A stretch of DNA of 64,000 bases from Pseudoalteromonas xiamenensis (lineage in GTDB: Bacteria; Pseudomonadota; Gammaproteobacteria; Enterobacterales; Alteromonadaceae), in contig NZ_CP099917.1 of the NCBI RefSeq assembly GCF_030994125.1, forward strand, positions 1,674,001 to 1,738,000. The letters are read 5' to 3'. The stretch's first letter is position 1, and every line of letters starts with the position of its first letter. Shown piece after piece: positions 1 through 8,225 of the stretch. The notes beneath the pieces were generated by a model, which saw only the letters and a list, made by a program, of their open reading frames with translations, ran no database searches and was not told the origin of the DNA. The position numbers and the translations under genes were made by a program.

Positions 1-1
1 C

Positions 2-2269
2 CCATTTGACTACGATGGGCGCCAATTGGTTGTCTCTGCAGAAACTGCTTACAACGATATATCAGAAAAATCAGACCCAAAATTTGCTGTACTTGCCAGC
101 GACACCTTTGGTGATTGGGGGGCGCTTGCGTCTTTTGCCTATTCAAAACGTAGCAACCGTACCGACAGTAATTCTGGGATTAACTTCCGCCCTCTTTCAC
201 GTTGGTTAGAAAAGACAGGCAAATCACAATGGCAAGCAGATCAAGCGGCCGATGTTTTGCTTCGCGACACGGGAATTTCCATCAATGACCGAAAAAACAA
301 AGACGAAACTAGCCGCGTCGTATTCTTAGATAAAGTGGGCGATCGTGCCTATCTAACGGAACAAGATAAATGGGGGGCGACACTGTCGTTACAATACAAA
401 CCAAACAGTGAATTGAGTTTAACGTTTGATGGACTGCTAGGTAATTTCGACAACCATGAAGACGAGTACGATGCCGCAGCCTATACCGCATCCAGTATCA
501 GTTCGCTTGAAAAAATCAATCAATACGATAGCACTACCCTTTCAGACTACGGTATCACGGTACTAACCGATGTAGACTATGCAGCAACACAGCACGAATT
601 TCTAAGCAAAGAAAATAGCCAAGAAACTGATTATCAGCAATTTAGTTTAACGTTGGATTGGCAGCTAGAGGCATGGAAAATCTACGGTATTGTGGGCTAC
701 AGTGGAGCGGAAAAACAAGCAGAAACCACAAACCTTAAACATACCGCCTATCGCCCAACTCGCACTCGATACACCAGCACTGGTGGTGAAACTCTGCCAA
801 GTAGCAACCCAAACACTTTTGATATGTACAACTCGCCAGATGCCTATCTGTTTGACTACTACGAAGTTAACCAAGAACATATCAACGACGACAAATACGC
901 GGCACAACTCGATTTCAAACGCGACTTGCAGCTCGACTTTTTCCCAGCCTTGGCGCAAATACAATTGGGGGTGCGTGCCACTGACAAATCCAAAGAGCGA
1001 GACTACGGCACAAATCGCGTGAAAGGCCCATCGGAAGACGACAGTTCTTGGGTTGGTGTACGCACATTGGCAGACAGTCAATTGACCGACATTTCAACTC
1101 TTGTCTCTGGTGGAGAGTACCTCTCAGAAGTAGACAGCAAAGTAAACTGGATGCAAATTGCCAATAGTTATGCCCGTAACGAATTGCGTTACGCGGGCTT
1201 TAACGTCGCCTACGAGCCGGATCAATATTATAAAGTGAAGGAAAAAACACTCGCTTTATATGCAATGGTTGATTTTCACTTTGACATCGCAACCATGCCA
1301 GCGACGTTAAATGCGGGTGTCCGATACATTGACACGAAAGTGCACTCGTCTGGTTATCACCAAGTGCAAAATGAAGATGGCACAACGGGCTTTACCGCAA
1401 AACCGGTCTCTAAAGATGGCAATTACAAAGAAACGTTACCAAGCGTGAACTTCGCTTTGGAATTAACGGACGATTTGTTGCTTCGAGCAGCCGCTTCAAA
1501 AACCTTTATTCGCCCAGCGTTAACTGACATTGCTTATAAACGCAGCGTGAGCTTAAACGAATTTAAATATCGAGATGGTAACCCTGATCTGAAACCAACT
1601 TATGCTGATCAATGGGAATTTGGCCTTGAATGGTACTTGGACGAAGGAGCGTTGCTAGCCGTTTCTTATTTTGAGAAAGAAATAGAAGGTGTTGTGCGTG
1701 AATCACTTACGGGGGTGGTTAACAATGTGACGAAATACAATGACAATGGCAGCGTCGATGGCATTTATGATTTCGACATTTACCAAAAAGTAAATGCTGA
1801 AGGTTCGTACGATGTCAGTGGCATCGAATTGGTCGCTCAATTACCTTTGTCTTACTTTGATGAAATGCTCAGTGGCTTTGGCATCAATGCAAACTACACC
1901 GTACTCGACAACTCGTTAACGGGTGCATCTGACCTTGGTATCCCGACGCCACCAGAAGGGCTTGCAGAAGAAACTTATAACGTGACTGTCTATTACGAAA
2001 ATCAACGCTTTGATGCGCGTATTTCTTACAACTACAAAGATAAATACGTCGAGCGAATTGAGCGCGATATGTACCCTGTATACCGCAATGCTTATGGACA
2101 AACGGATATTTCATTGGGCTACCGAGTGAATGACATGGTTAAGGTAACACTTGAAGGGATAAACATTCTCAATGAAGAGACCACGGGTTACACACTCAAC
2201 CCTGTTTTCCCAACGATGTATGAGTTTTCGGGTCGTCGCATCTCCTTGGGTATCCGAGGTAATTTCTAA
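2..2269 (+). CDS. TonB-dependent receptor, C-terminal part (5' truncated by window edge)
   Basis: Outer-membrane active-transport receptor. The reading frame is open from base 2, so the signal peptide, TonB box and plug lie before the window. The visible ~755 residues are a run of alternating polar/aromatic beta strands typical of a 22-strand barrel. They include the common C-terminal stretch with DLKPTYADQWEFGLEW, later YKDKYVERIERD, an EGINILNEET turn, and a final strand ending in phenylalanine (GIRGNF), the usual BAM signal. Overall it resembles the Xanthomonas/Caulobacter-type TonB receptors that are abundant in Alteromonadales and often take up oligosaccharides. The substrate cannot be read from this fragment. 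A strong stem-loop with a T-run follows the stop. Confidence 0.9.
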   Translation, partial: PFDYDGRQLVVSAETAYNDISEKSDPKFAVLASDTFGDWGALASFAYSKRSNRTDSNSGINFRPLSRWLEKTGKSQWQADQAADVLLRDTGISINDRKNKDETSRVVFLDKVGDRAYLTEQDKWGATLSLQYKPNSELSLTFDGLLGNFDNHEDEYDAAAYTASSISSLEKINQYDSTTLSDYGITVLTDVDYAATQHEFLSKENSQETDYQQFSLTLDWQLEAWKIYGIVGYSGAEKQAETTNLKHTAYRPTRTRYTSTGGETLPSSNPNTFDMYNSPDAYLFDYYEVNQEHINDDKYAAQLDFKRDLQLDFFPALAQIQLGVRATDKSKERDYGTNRVKGPSEDDSSWVGVRTLADSQLTDISTLVSGGEYLSEVDSKVNWMQIANSYARNELRYAGFNVAYEPDQYYKVKEKTLALYAMVDFHFDIATMPATLNAGVRYIDTKVHSSGYHQVQNEDGTTGFTAKPVSKDGNYKETLPSVNFALELTDDLLLRAAASKTFIRPALTDIAYKRSVSLNEFKYRDGNPDLKPTYADQWEFGLEWYLDEGALLAVSYFEKEIEGVVRESLTGVVNNVTKYNDNGSVDGIYDFDIYQKVNAEGSYDVSGIELVAQLPLSYFDEMLSGFGINANYTVLDNSLTGASDLGIPTPPEGLAEETYNVTVYYENQRFDARISYNYKDKYVERIERDMYPVYRNAYGQTDISLGYRVNDMVKVTLEGINILNEETTGYTLNPVFPTMYEFSGRRISLGIRGNF

Positions 2270-2277
2270 ACCCTGTT

Positions 2278-2321
2278 GGCGCTTGACCTGCGTTTAAATC
2301 AACGTAGGTCGAGCGTCTTTT
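2278..2321 (+). terminator. Rho-independent terminator after the TonB receptor
   Basis: A ~17-bp stem (allowing G-U pairs) has arms at 2278-2294 and 2301-2317, a 6-nt loop and four T after it. It separates the receptor gene from the metallophosphoesterase gene that starts at 2350. Confidence 0.7.
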
Positions 2322-2349
2322 AACTTTACGTGATTTTAGAAAACTGAAT

Positions 2350-4227
2350 ATGAAAGCCTTCTTATCCGTTCTTCTGTGCCTTTTTTGCCAATCGCTGTCA
2401 GCTCGACATGCGCAAAATGTCGATGTCGCATTTCTACCTGATGTTCATTTACATGATATTTATGCCGATTTTAACTCTGCGGCATTTCAGGGTATTAGAC
2501 TGTCCGGACTCAATAAGCCTGTCAGTATTCGCTCTATGGCAGCACAGCTTCATTCTACTCGCTTATTTAACGAGAATTACTTTGCTCTAATAAGTGCTCT
2601 AGATGATATAGCCTCCCGAGGAATAAAATTCGTCGCACTACCAGGAGACTTTACTGATGATGGGCAACCAGCCCACTTACAAGGCTTAAAAAACCTATTA
2701 AAAGAATACGAAAAAAAACATGGTATGCGATTTTTCGCCATTCCTGGAAATCACGACCCTGTCAGTCCATTTGGTAAAGCGGGCGGCAAGAGCGACTTTC
2801 TAACGGCTACAGGAACAGAAATCGGCATTTTCAGTCTTGATCACAAAAGTTGCCAGCCAACCAAGCGCCGAAACCCAACTCCAACTATTTGCAGTGATGC
2901 GATAAAACACGGTGGCTACGCTGATATAATGGCTCAACTGGCGCCATTTGGGTTAATGCCAGACCCACGCGATGTCCTTTGGGAAACGCCCTTTTCCAAA
3001 GACCGAAGCAAGTCTTCGTTAACCTTTCGCCATTACAAACAATGTTCAAGTGATAAAAAAACCTGTGTCTCGATGCCTGATACCAGCTATCTCGTTGAAC
3101 CCACTCCAGGCTTGTGGCTTTTAGCGATTGACGCGAACGTTTATATGCCATCCTTGGTATCCAGTGAAGTCCATTTTCAGGGATCCGGCAATGCTGGCTA
3201 CAATAAGATACTGACGGAAAAGCCTTTTTTACTTACTTGGATAAAGGAGATTGTGGCTAGGGCAAAATCAGAAAATAAGACCTTAATTGCATTTAGCCAT
3301 TTTCCGATGGCAGAATTCTACGACCAACAATCACCTGTTATGCGTGATGTGTTTGGTCATGAGGCTTTTCAACTTGCGCGAGAGCCACGCTCGAGCACCA
3401 GTGACGTACTTGCGAAAACAGGTCTGCGCTTACACATCGCGGGCCACATGCACATGAACGACACCAGTATCACACGTACACAAGAAAATGTACTGGTAAA
3501 CGTACAAGCTCCGTCCATTGCGGCGTATAGACCTGCATACAAACACATTTCAGTGCACAATGAAGTGGCGCAGATTAACACGATTAAATTGGATGAAGTC
3601 AGTCATTTCAACGCGCTGTTTCCAGCCTATCTTGCTGAACACCAATACCTAACAGCGACTCAATCTAAGGCTATTTGGGATGACAATATCTTGCATGCAA
3701 GGAATTATCATGAATTTGCCAAAGCTCATTTGTTGGCGCTTGCCAGAATGAGATTTTTCCCCGCCGAATGGTCAAAAGTATTCAAATCAGAACTATTGGA
3801 TACCTCACTATTCAATTTACTTCAAAAGCTGCCCACCCATACTAATGCATTACTAAGTAAAGACTTACAGCCGCTAGAAAGCACGACGTTAATGGATTTT
3901 GTTGGTGACTTTTACATGTTGCGTAACGCTGGCTCACTGGCGCTTGAGGATATACCTCAATCGCATCAACTCGCTTATTTTGAGATGGCAAAACAACTAC
4001 GCAATCGAAACAGTGTAACCAACCAAGAGATGGACCCGTCCTGTTTAAATTTAAATAAAAAAGACACAACTTGGTGTTTAGTTGGAAAGGCGTTGGCGCA
4101 AACCCTCTCAATATTCCAGCAATTAAATCAGGACAAATACGATGAATGTGTAGTCGTTAAACTTGACGCACGAAATGCAACAAACGCAGTCGAGCAGTGT
4201 GATATCGCAAGTGCACGAAACCACTAA
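2350..4227 (+). CDS. Exported calcineurin-like metallophosphoesterase
   Basis: 625 residues, starting with a typical signal peptide (hydrophobic FLSVLLCLFC, cleavage near LSA-RHA). The phosphoesterase metal-site motifs occur in order: FLPDVHLHD (DxH), LPGDFTDDGQ (GDxxD), IPGNHDP (GNHD), FSHFPM (H) and AGHMHMND (GHxH). This supports a dinuclear-metal hydrolase acting in the periplasm or outside the cell on a phosphoester. The ~230 residues after the last motif are mostly helical and not assigned. The gene lies 80 nt after the TonB receptor gene, beyond a terminator, so co-regulation is uncertain. The substrate is unknown; a nucleotide, phospholipid or sugar phosphate are all possible. Confidence 0.85.
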   Translation: MKAFLSVLLCLFCQSLSARHAQNVDVAFLPDVHLHDIYADFNSAAFQGIRLSGLNKPVSIRSMAAQLHSTRLFNENYFALISALDDIASRGIKFVALPGDFTDDGQPAHLQGLKNLLKEYEKKHGMRFFAIPGNHDPVSPFGKAGGKSDFLTATGTEIGIFSLDHKSCQPTKRRNPTPTICSDAIKHGGYADIMAQLAPFGLMPDPRDVLWETPFSKDRSKSSLTFRHYKQCSSDKKTCVSMPDTSYLVEPTPGLWLLAIDANVYMPSLVSSEVHFQGSGNAGYNKILTEKPFLLTWIKEIVARAKSENKTLIAFSHFPMAEFYDQQSPVMRDVFGHEAFQLAREPRSSTSDVLAKTGLRLHIAGHMHMNDTSITRTQENVLVNVQAPSIAAYRPAYKHISVHNEVAQINTIKLDEVSHFNALFPAYLAEHQYLTATQSKAIWDDNILHARNYHEFAKAHLLALARMRFFPAEWSKVFKSELLDTSLFNLLQKLPTHTNALLSKDLQPLESTTLMDFVGDFYMLRNAGSLALEDIPQSHQLAYFEMAKQLRNRNSVTNQEMDPSCLNLNKKDTTWCLVGKALAQTLSIFQQLNQDKYDECVVVKLDARNATNAVEQCDIASARNH

Positions 4228-4252
4228 TGCGCCATACATTTGTAACGTTAGA

Positions 4253-4279
4253 GCAGGGCAAATCAACATTTTGCCCTGC
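4253..4279. repeat. Inverted repeat between convergent genes
   Basis: Perfect 10-bp arms GCAGGGCAAA / TTTGCCCTGC flank a 7-nt loop, with a possible outer CGTTA/TAACG pairing. It lies between the convergent metallophosphoesterase and secF genes. There is no T-run on either side, so it may end or protect both transcripts without being a classical terminator. Confidence 0.5.
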
Positions 4280-4288
4280 CCGTAACGA

Positions 4289-5191
4289 TTAAGGCTCCGC
4301 TAATTGTCGTTGCTCTTGATCAGTGTAAACACGTTGATAGTTCGCGAAACTGAGTCCAAGCCATTGAGGTAAAGTGGCACTCACAAAAATAGATGACCAC
4401 GTGCCAACCGCAATCCCAACAAAGAGCGCACAAGCAAAACCTTGTAGGCTCGCGCCACCGAGCCACCAAATCGCCGCGACAGTCGTCAACGTTGTTGACG
4501 ACGTTATCGTTGTTCTACCAAGCGTAGTACCCAGCGCTTCATTAATAGTATCACTCACCAGAGCATCAGGGCGCACACGTACCAGCTCTCGCACTTTATC
4601 GCCAATGATAATGGAGTCATTCAGCGAGTAACCGACTATCGCTAAAAGTGCAGCAAGGACGGTTAAATCGAACTCCATTCCCGTTAGCGAAAAGCACGCG
4701 ACCGTAATTACAATATCGTGCAACAACGCCAAGCTCGCGGAAACGGCCAATCGCCACTCAAACCGAACAATAAGATATAGCCCAACCGCAAGCAGGCTAA
4801 CAAGCAACGCTAATCCGCCTTGCTCAACTAATTCAGATCCTACCTGTGAACCGACAAAGCGACTGTCTAAAATTTTTATCCCCATTGAATCAGGGAGTTT
4901 AGTTTGCCAACTCAACGGCTCTTCAACCTCATTTTGAGGTGGTTGAAACAGTTGCCATTGCAGCACACCATTGCTTGATAAACGAAAATTGCCCGGTACA
5001 ACCACATTCAACTCATGCTCCAATTCGCTTGCCGTAAGGTCTTTTACGATTTGAAACTCAGTAACGTAGCCACCCGTAAAATCTTGCCCAAGTAAAACTC
5101 CTCGCTGTGTAATCAAAATACAGCTCAGCACAACGGCAAGGATGCTCAGCCACAAACCTGATGTCCGAATTTTTTGCCATACATTAACCAT
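4289..5191 (-). CDS. secF: Protein translocase subunit SecF (likely second SecDF set)
   Basis: 300 residues. SecF works with SecD in the inner membrane, using the ion gradient to pull proteins through SecYEG on the periplasmic side. Seen here: an N-terminal membrane helix (WLSILAVVLSCILI), the family motif GQDFTGGYVTEFQ, a periplasmic domain, then five C-terminal membrane segments including the conserved YSLNDSIIIGDKVREL and GTTLGRTTITSSTTL stretches. Its start overlaps the secD stop by 8 nt, so translation is probably coupled. No yajC, tgt or queA is adjacent, which suggests an accessory copy rather than the housekeeping one. Confidence 0.93.
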   Translation of the reverse strand: MVNVWQKIRTSGLWLSILAVVLSCILITQRGVLLGQDFTGGYVTEFQIVKDLTASELEHELNVVVPGNFRLSSNGVLQWQLFQPPQNEVEEPLSWQTKLPDSMGIKILDSRFVGSQVGSELVEQGGLALLVSLLAVGLYLIVRFEWRLAVSASLALLHDIVITVACFSLTGMEFDLTVLAALLAIVGYSLNDSIIIGDKVRELVRVRPDALVSDTINEALGTTLGRTTITSSTTLTTVAAIWWLGGASLQGFACALFVGIAVGTWSSIFVSATLPQWLGLSFANYQRVYTDQEQRQLAEP

Positions 5192-7046
5192 GTTGCCCCC
5201 CTTTCACGCCGCTACTTTTGATCGTTTTATTTGCCAGTTCTGGCGCTCGATAAAACCAATGCGATAATTGAGCGGAAACCACCACCCCACAAAACATACT
5301 GGTTATGATCCCAAGCGCTAACGTAATGGCAAATCCTTTGATTGGGCCATAACCAATCGCCATGAGCACTATGGCAGTGATCATCGTGGTTAAGTTCGCA
5401 TCAACAATGCTGCTTTGAGCTTGTTGATAGCCTCGCTGCAACGCCGTGATCATACGGCTACCTTGTTTGCGCTCCTCTTTGATCCGCTCAAAAATTATCA
5501 CATTTGTATCAACGGCCATACCAATAGTAAGTACTAACCCAGCGATACCGGGCAAGGTCAGCACGACATTTGGCAATAACGACATTAGACCAATTAAACA
5601 CACTAAGTTAGCAACGAGTGCAATGCAGGCAATCACCCCAAGTTTACGATACCACAACAACATAAACCCCAGTGTTAACGACAAGCCAAGTGCAAGAGCT
5701 TTAAATCCGCTATTGATGTTTTGTGCCCCCAAACTTGGACCGATTGTCCGCTCAGTCACGATGGTCAAAGGTGCATCCAAGGAGCCTGCACGCAACAAAA
5801 GCGCTAAGTCTTCCGCTTTTTGCCACGACCCCATGTTCGTGATGCTAAAGCGTTGACCAAGTACTTGCTGAATAGTAGCAACTGAAATTACGGTGCTATT
5901 TTCATGAATTTCACCCTGACTGTCTGCCACATATTCGCTGTACAACGTCGCCATCGGCTGGCCAACATTGTTCCTAGAAAAGCGAAGCATCTTTGCTCCA
6001 CCTTGCGAAGTTAAGTGAAGTTGAACTAACGGCTTGCCATAGTCATCTCGTCCCGCTTGCGCCGTATCAATGTCTGCGCCACTAAAAATGGCGAGCGGAT
6101 TTAGGTTCACAATACCATGTTCTGCTTTGACCGCTTTGCCACCAACATCCTGTAGCGCGTGGAATGAGAGTTGTGCTGTTGCACCGATAATGCGTTTCGC
6201 CGCTGCTGGATCCTGTACTCCAGGTAATTCAATACGAATGTAATTTGTCCCTTGACGCTGTGTGACGGCTTCAGTAATCCCTAACTCTTCAATTCTAGAA
6301 CGTAATGTAGTCAGGGCTTGTACCATGGTTTGCTTTTCAAAGGTGACTTTGCCCTCTTCGTTGTAACTCAGTGTTGAACGTTGCAAATTCCCTTGTTGAT
6401 AAGTAACAGCCGTTAATTGTGGGAATTGCTTTACGAGCGCGTTTTGCAGATGTCGCAAGGCATCTTGACCTTTTGGTAACGCAATTAGCTCCACTTCTGT
6501 GGCTGAACTGCGCTCAATGCGCACACCGTGCAATTTCTCCTTAACTCTGAATGCTTGTGCTTCCAATGCAATATTTTCCATACGCTTTTCAAGCGCTTTG
6601 TCCGTATCAACCTTAAGTACAAAAAGCACTCCTCCGTTGAGGTCCAAACCCAGTTTAATTGGCGACAGCCCGAGCTTTTGTAACCAGATTGGCGCGGTAG
6701 ATTGCTCCATGACTTTCACTGTTGCATGGGCTTGCAAGCTCTCGGAAAGTATTTCTTGTGCTGCAGCGGACGCGGTTTGGGGTATTAACATCACCTCGGT
6801 GCTTGCCGATTCTGTGTTTGAGCGGATGGTCGCGACGTTGAAGTGATGTTGCTGTAGTACTTGTTGAATCAGATCTGGGCTAGGAATTGCGTCCCCTGAC
6901 TTCGATGGACTAATACGCAACACGGTATTATTTTGATAAAAATTAGGTAAGGCACACAGCCCAAGCGCAATAATGACAAGCAGGATGGCCATGCGTTTTA
7001 ATTGCGCTTGCCACGGCGTGCGCAATACTTTGTTTGATTTAAACAT
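5184..7046 (-). CDS. secD: Protein translocase subunit SecD (likely second SecDF set)
   Basis: 620 residues, close to the usual SecD length. N-terminal membrane helix (~17-35), then the LGLDLNGGVLFVLKVD motif that opens the P1 head, ELPGVQDPAAAKRIIGATA, and a C-terminal five-helix bundle with IAGLVLTIGMAVDTNVIIFERIKEE and ANLTTMITAIVL. The membrane Asp in VDTN is the expected ion-coupling residue. The start has an AAGAGAG Shine-Dalgarno 6 nt before ATG. That site can pair with upstream sequence in the 109-nt spacer after the VemP-like gene (separate entry). The order short exported protein-secD-secF is that of Vibrio vemP-secD2F2. Which ion it uses cannot be decided from sequence by eye. Confidence 0.94.
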   Translation of the reverse strand: MFKSNKVLRTPWQAQLKRMAILLVIIALGLCALPNFYQNNTVLRISPSKSGDAIPSPDLIQQVLQQHHFNVATIRSNTESASTEVMLIPQTASAAAQEILSESLQAHATVKVMEQSTAPIWLQKLGLSPIKLGLDLNGGVLFVLKVDTDKALEKRMENIALEAQAFRVKEKLHGVRIERSSATEVELIALPKGQDALRHLQNALVKQFPQLTAVTYQQGNLQRSTLSYNEEGKVTFEKQTMVQALTTLRSRIEELGITEAVTQRQGTNYIRIELPGVQDPAAAKRIIGATAQLSFHALQDVGGKAVKAEHGIVNLNPLAIFSGADIDTAQAGRDDYGKPLVQLHLTSQGGAKMLRFSRNNVGQPMATLYSEYVADSQGEIHENSTVISVATIQQVLGQRFSITNMGSWQKAEDLALLLRAGSLDAPLTIVTERTIGPSLGAQNINSGFKALALGLSLTLGFMLLWYRKLGVIACIALVANLVCLIGLMSLLPNVVLTLPGIAGLVLTIGMAVDTNVIIFERIKEERKQGSRMITALQRGYQQAQSSIVDANLTTMITAIVLMAIGYGPIKGFAITLALGIITSMFCGVVVSAQLSHWFYRAPELANKTIKSSGVKGGQHG

Positions 7047-7155
7047 ACTAAACTCTCTTAGCTGCTGTGCAAATGCAAAAGGCTAAACACGACAGCTTGT
7101 TACCTGATAAGAATCCGAAGCGCCTAGAGCAGCTTTCGGCTACGATGAGAAACGA
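7047..7155 (-). promoter_or_regulatory. Candidate regulatory leader of secD with sequestrable Shine-Dalgarno
   Basis: Spacer between the VemP-like gene and secD. On the minus strand the secD Shine-Dalgarno AAGAGAG (7059-7053) is immediately preceded by GCAGCT (7065-7060), which is perfectly complementary to AGCTGC (7134-7129). TTCTC (7151-7147), just after the upstream stop codon, can pair with GAGAG of the Shine-Dalgarno. A local hairpin with arms CCGAAAGC and GCTTCGG also lies in the spacer. So the secD start site can be masked by sequence right next to where a ribosome finishes the upstream gene. Pairing was found by eye; no folding energy was computed. Confidence 0.45.
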
Positions 7156-7653
7156 TCAGGCGTTTTGTTGGTATGTTAGTCGAGCGCGATACGTGAGGTT
7201 TGCGAGTTGGCAGTTATCAATTGCACCAGTACGTGGTCTGGTGGCGCATTGATACCATGGTTGAATTTCAGGTTTATCAGGACGATATTGAACATCACGA
7301 CAGATTTCAGTATCAGCCAAAGTGTAAACGAGCAAATAATTAGGTTGCTGATCTGGATGTAGAAAATAGCTTGGGTGAGTCACCCGGCTGCGTTCAGGAA
7401 GCTCCACTGGATGTGGTGCTGGCAACTGGTGCTGTATTCCTGATTTAGGCATCGTCGGATGGAAAAGCTTAACACCTCGCCCAAATGCGTTGGTCTCGTC
7501 TACCGATAGCAATTCATTCGCAGCGTCTTGATCGCTTTCGAATGTATGCAATGAGTTTACTGACGTTGCTTGCCAAGTTGTTGCCATAGCATCACGACTA
7601 CCAAGACCCAGTAGCGTACAAAACAATAAAATGGCTAAAACAACGCGCGACAT
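7156..7653 (-). CDS. Short exported protein upstream of secDF; candidate VemP-like secretion monitor
   Basis: 165 residues with a clear signal peptide (MSRVVLAILLFCTLLGLG, cleavage near AMA-TT) and no recognised enzymatic domain. The mature part is hydrophilic. The C-terminus is distinctive: W133-Y134, C136, the basic stretch ATRPRTG, C148, TYRARLTY, then a final Q162-Q163-N164-A165. Vibrio VemP is a similarly short exported protein encoded just upstream of secD2F2; it stalls its ribosome at a Gln a few residues from its end until it is exported. Length, signal peptide, position, end glutamines and the maskable secD Shine-Dalgarno all fit that role. I could not align it to VemP, so it may instead be an unrelated periplasmic protein or a different class of arrest peptide. 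The gene has its own sigma70-like promoter. Confidence 0.6.
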   Translation of the reverse strand: MSRVVLAILLFCTLLGLGSRDAMATTWQATSVNSLHTFESDQDAANELLSVDETNAFGRGVKLFHPTMPKSGIQHQLPAPHPVELPERSRVTHPSYFLHPDQQPNYLLVYTLADTEICRDVQYRPDKPEIQPWYQCATRPRTGAIDNCQLANLTYRARLTYQQNA

Positions 7654-7682
7654 AGTGACAACGACTCCCTTAATCTTGCTCG

Positions 7683-7711
7683 AAGATAAGGGCTTGGCAA
7701 CCTTTTTTCAA
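7683..7711 (-). promoter_or_regulatory. Sigma70-type promoter for the VemP-like gene and secDF
   Basis: On the minus strand TTGAAA (7711-7706), a 17-bp spacer and TATCTT (7688-7683). This predicts a start near 7676 and a short leader of about 23 nt before the ATG at 7653. No other promoter is obvious before secD, so all three genes probably share this one. Confidence 0.6.
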
Positions 7712-7732
7712 GTCTAAGTTCGATTTGTGAAT

Positions 7733-7763
7733 AAAAAAGCCCCGCAAAATGCGAGGCTTTTTT
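7733..7763 (-). terminator. Distal terminator behind the rnpB 3'-end duplicate
   Basis: AAAAAAGCC and GGCTTTTTT form a 9-bp stem with an inner CGCA/TGCG pairing, and T-runs on both strands. It lies 100 nt beyond the first rnpB terminator and follows the duplicated rnpB 3' end. Confidence 0.8.
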
Positions 7764-7767
7764 ATAA

Positions 7768-7790
7768 TTTGTTGAGTCAGCCGGTAAGCC
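7768..7790 (-). repeat. Partial duplicate of the rnpB 3' end
   Basis: The 23 bases at 7768-7790 are identical to 7868-7890, the last part of the RNase P RNA gene. Each copy is followed (minus strand) by a terminator of different sequence. A second shared piece, GTGGATAAT, occurs at 7811 and 7901. E. coli rnpB is also known to be followed by repeats that copy its 3' end and terminator. Confidence 0.85.
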
Positions 7791-7829
7791 ACTGATTTGA
7801 TGTTTGTGGAGTGGATAATTTCACACAAT

Positions 7830-7860
7830 AAAAAGCCCAGGCTTAATGCCTGGGCTTTTT
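7830..7860 (-). terminator. Primary rnpB terminator
   Basis: A perfect 13-bp stem (AAAAAGCCCAGGC and its complement) with a 5-nt loop lies about 10 nt beyond the rnpB 3' end on the minus strand and ends in TTTTT. Confidence 0.9.
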
Positions 7861-7869
7861 ATCAAAGTT

Positions 7870-8210
<341 letters not shown>

Positions 8211-8225
<15 letters not shown>

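Noticed and set aside
665..1097. Several ORFs antisense to the TonB receptor
   Set aside because: Shadows of the receptor frame, with Cys/Val-rich composition typical of non-coding strands.
5446..5856. 136-codon plus-strand ORF within secD
   Set aside because: Shadow of the clear secD frame; no start signal.
7067..7252. 61-codon plus-strand ORF over the secD leader
   Set aside because: Antisense to the VemP-like gene end and the spacer; no ribosome-binding site; the minus-strand explanation is better.
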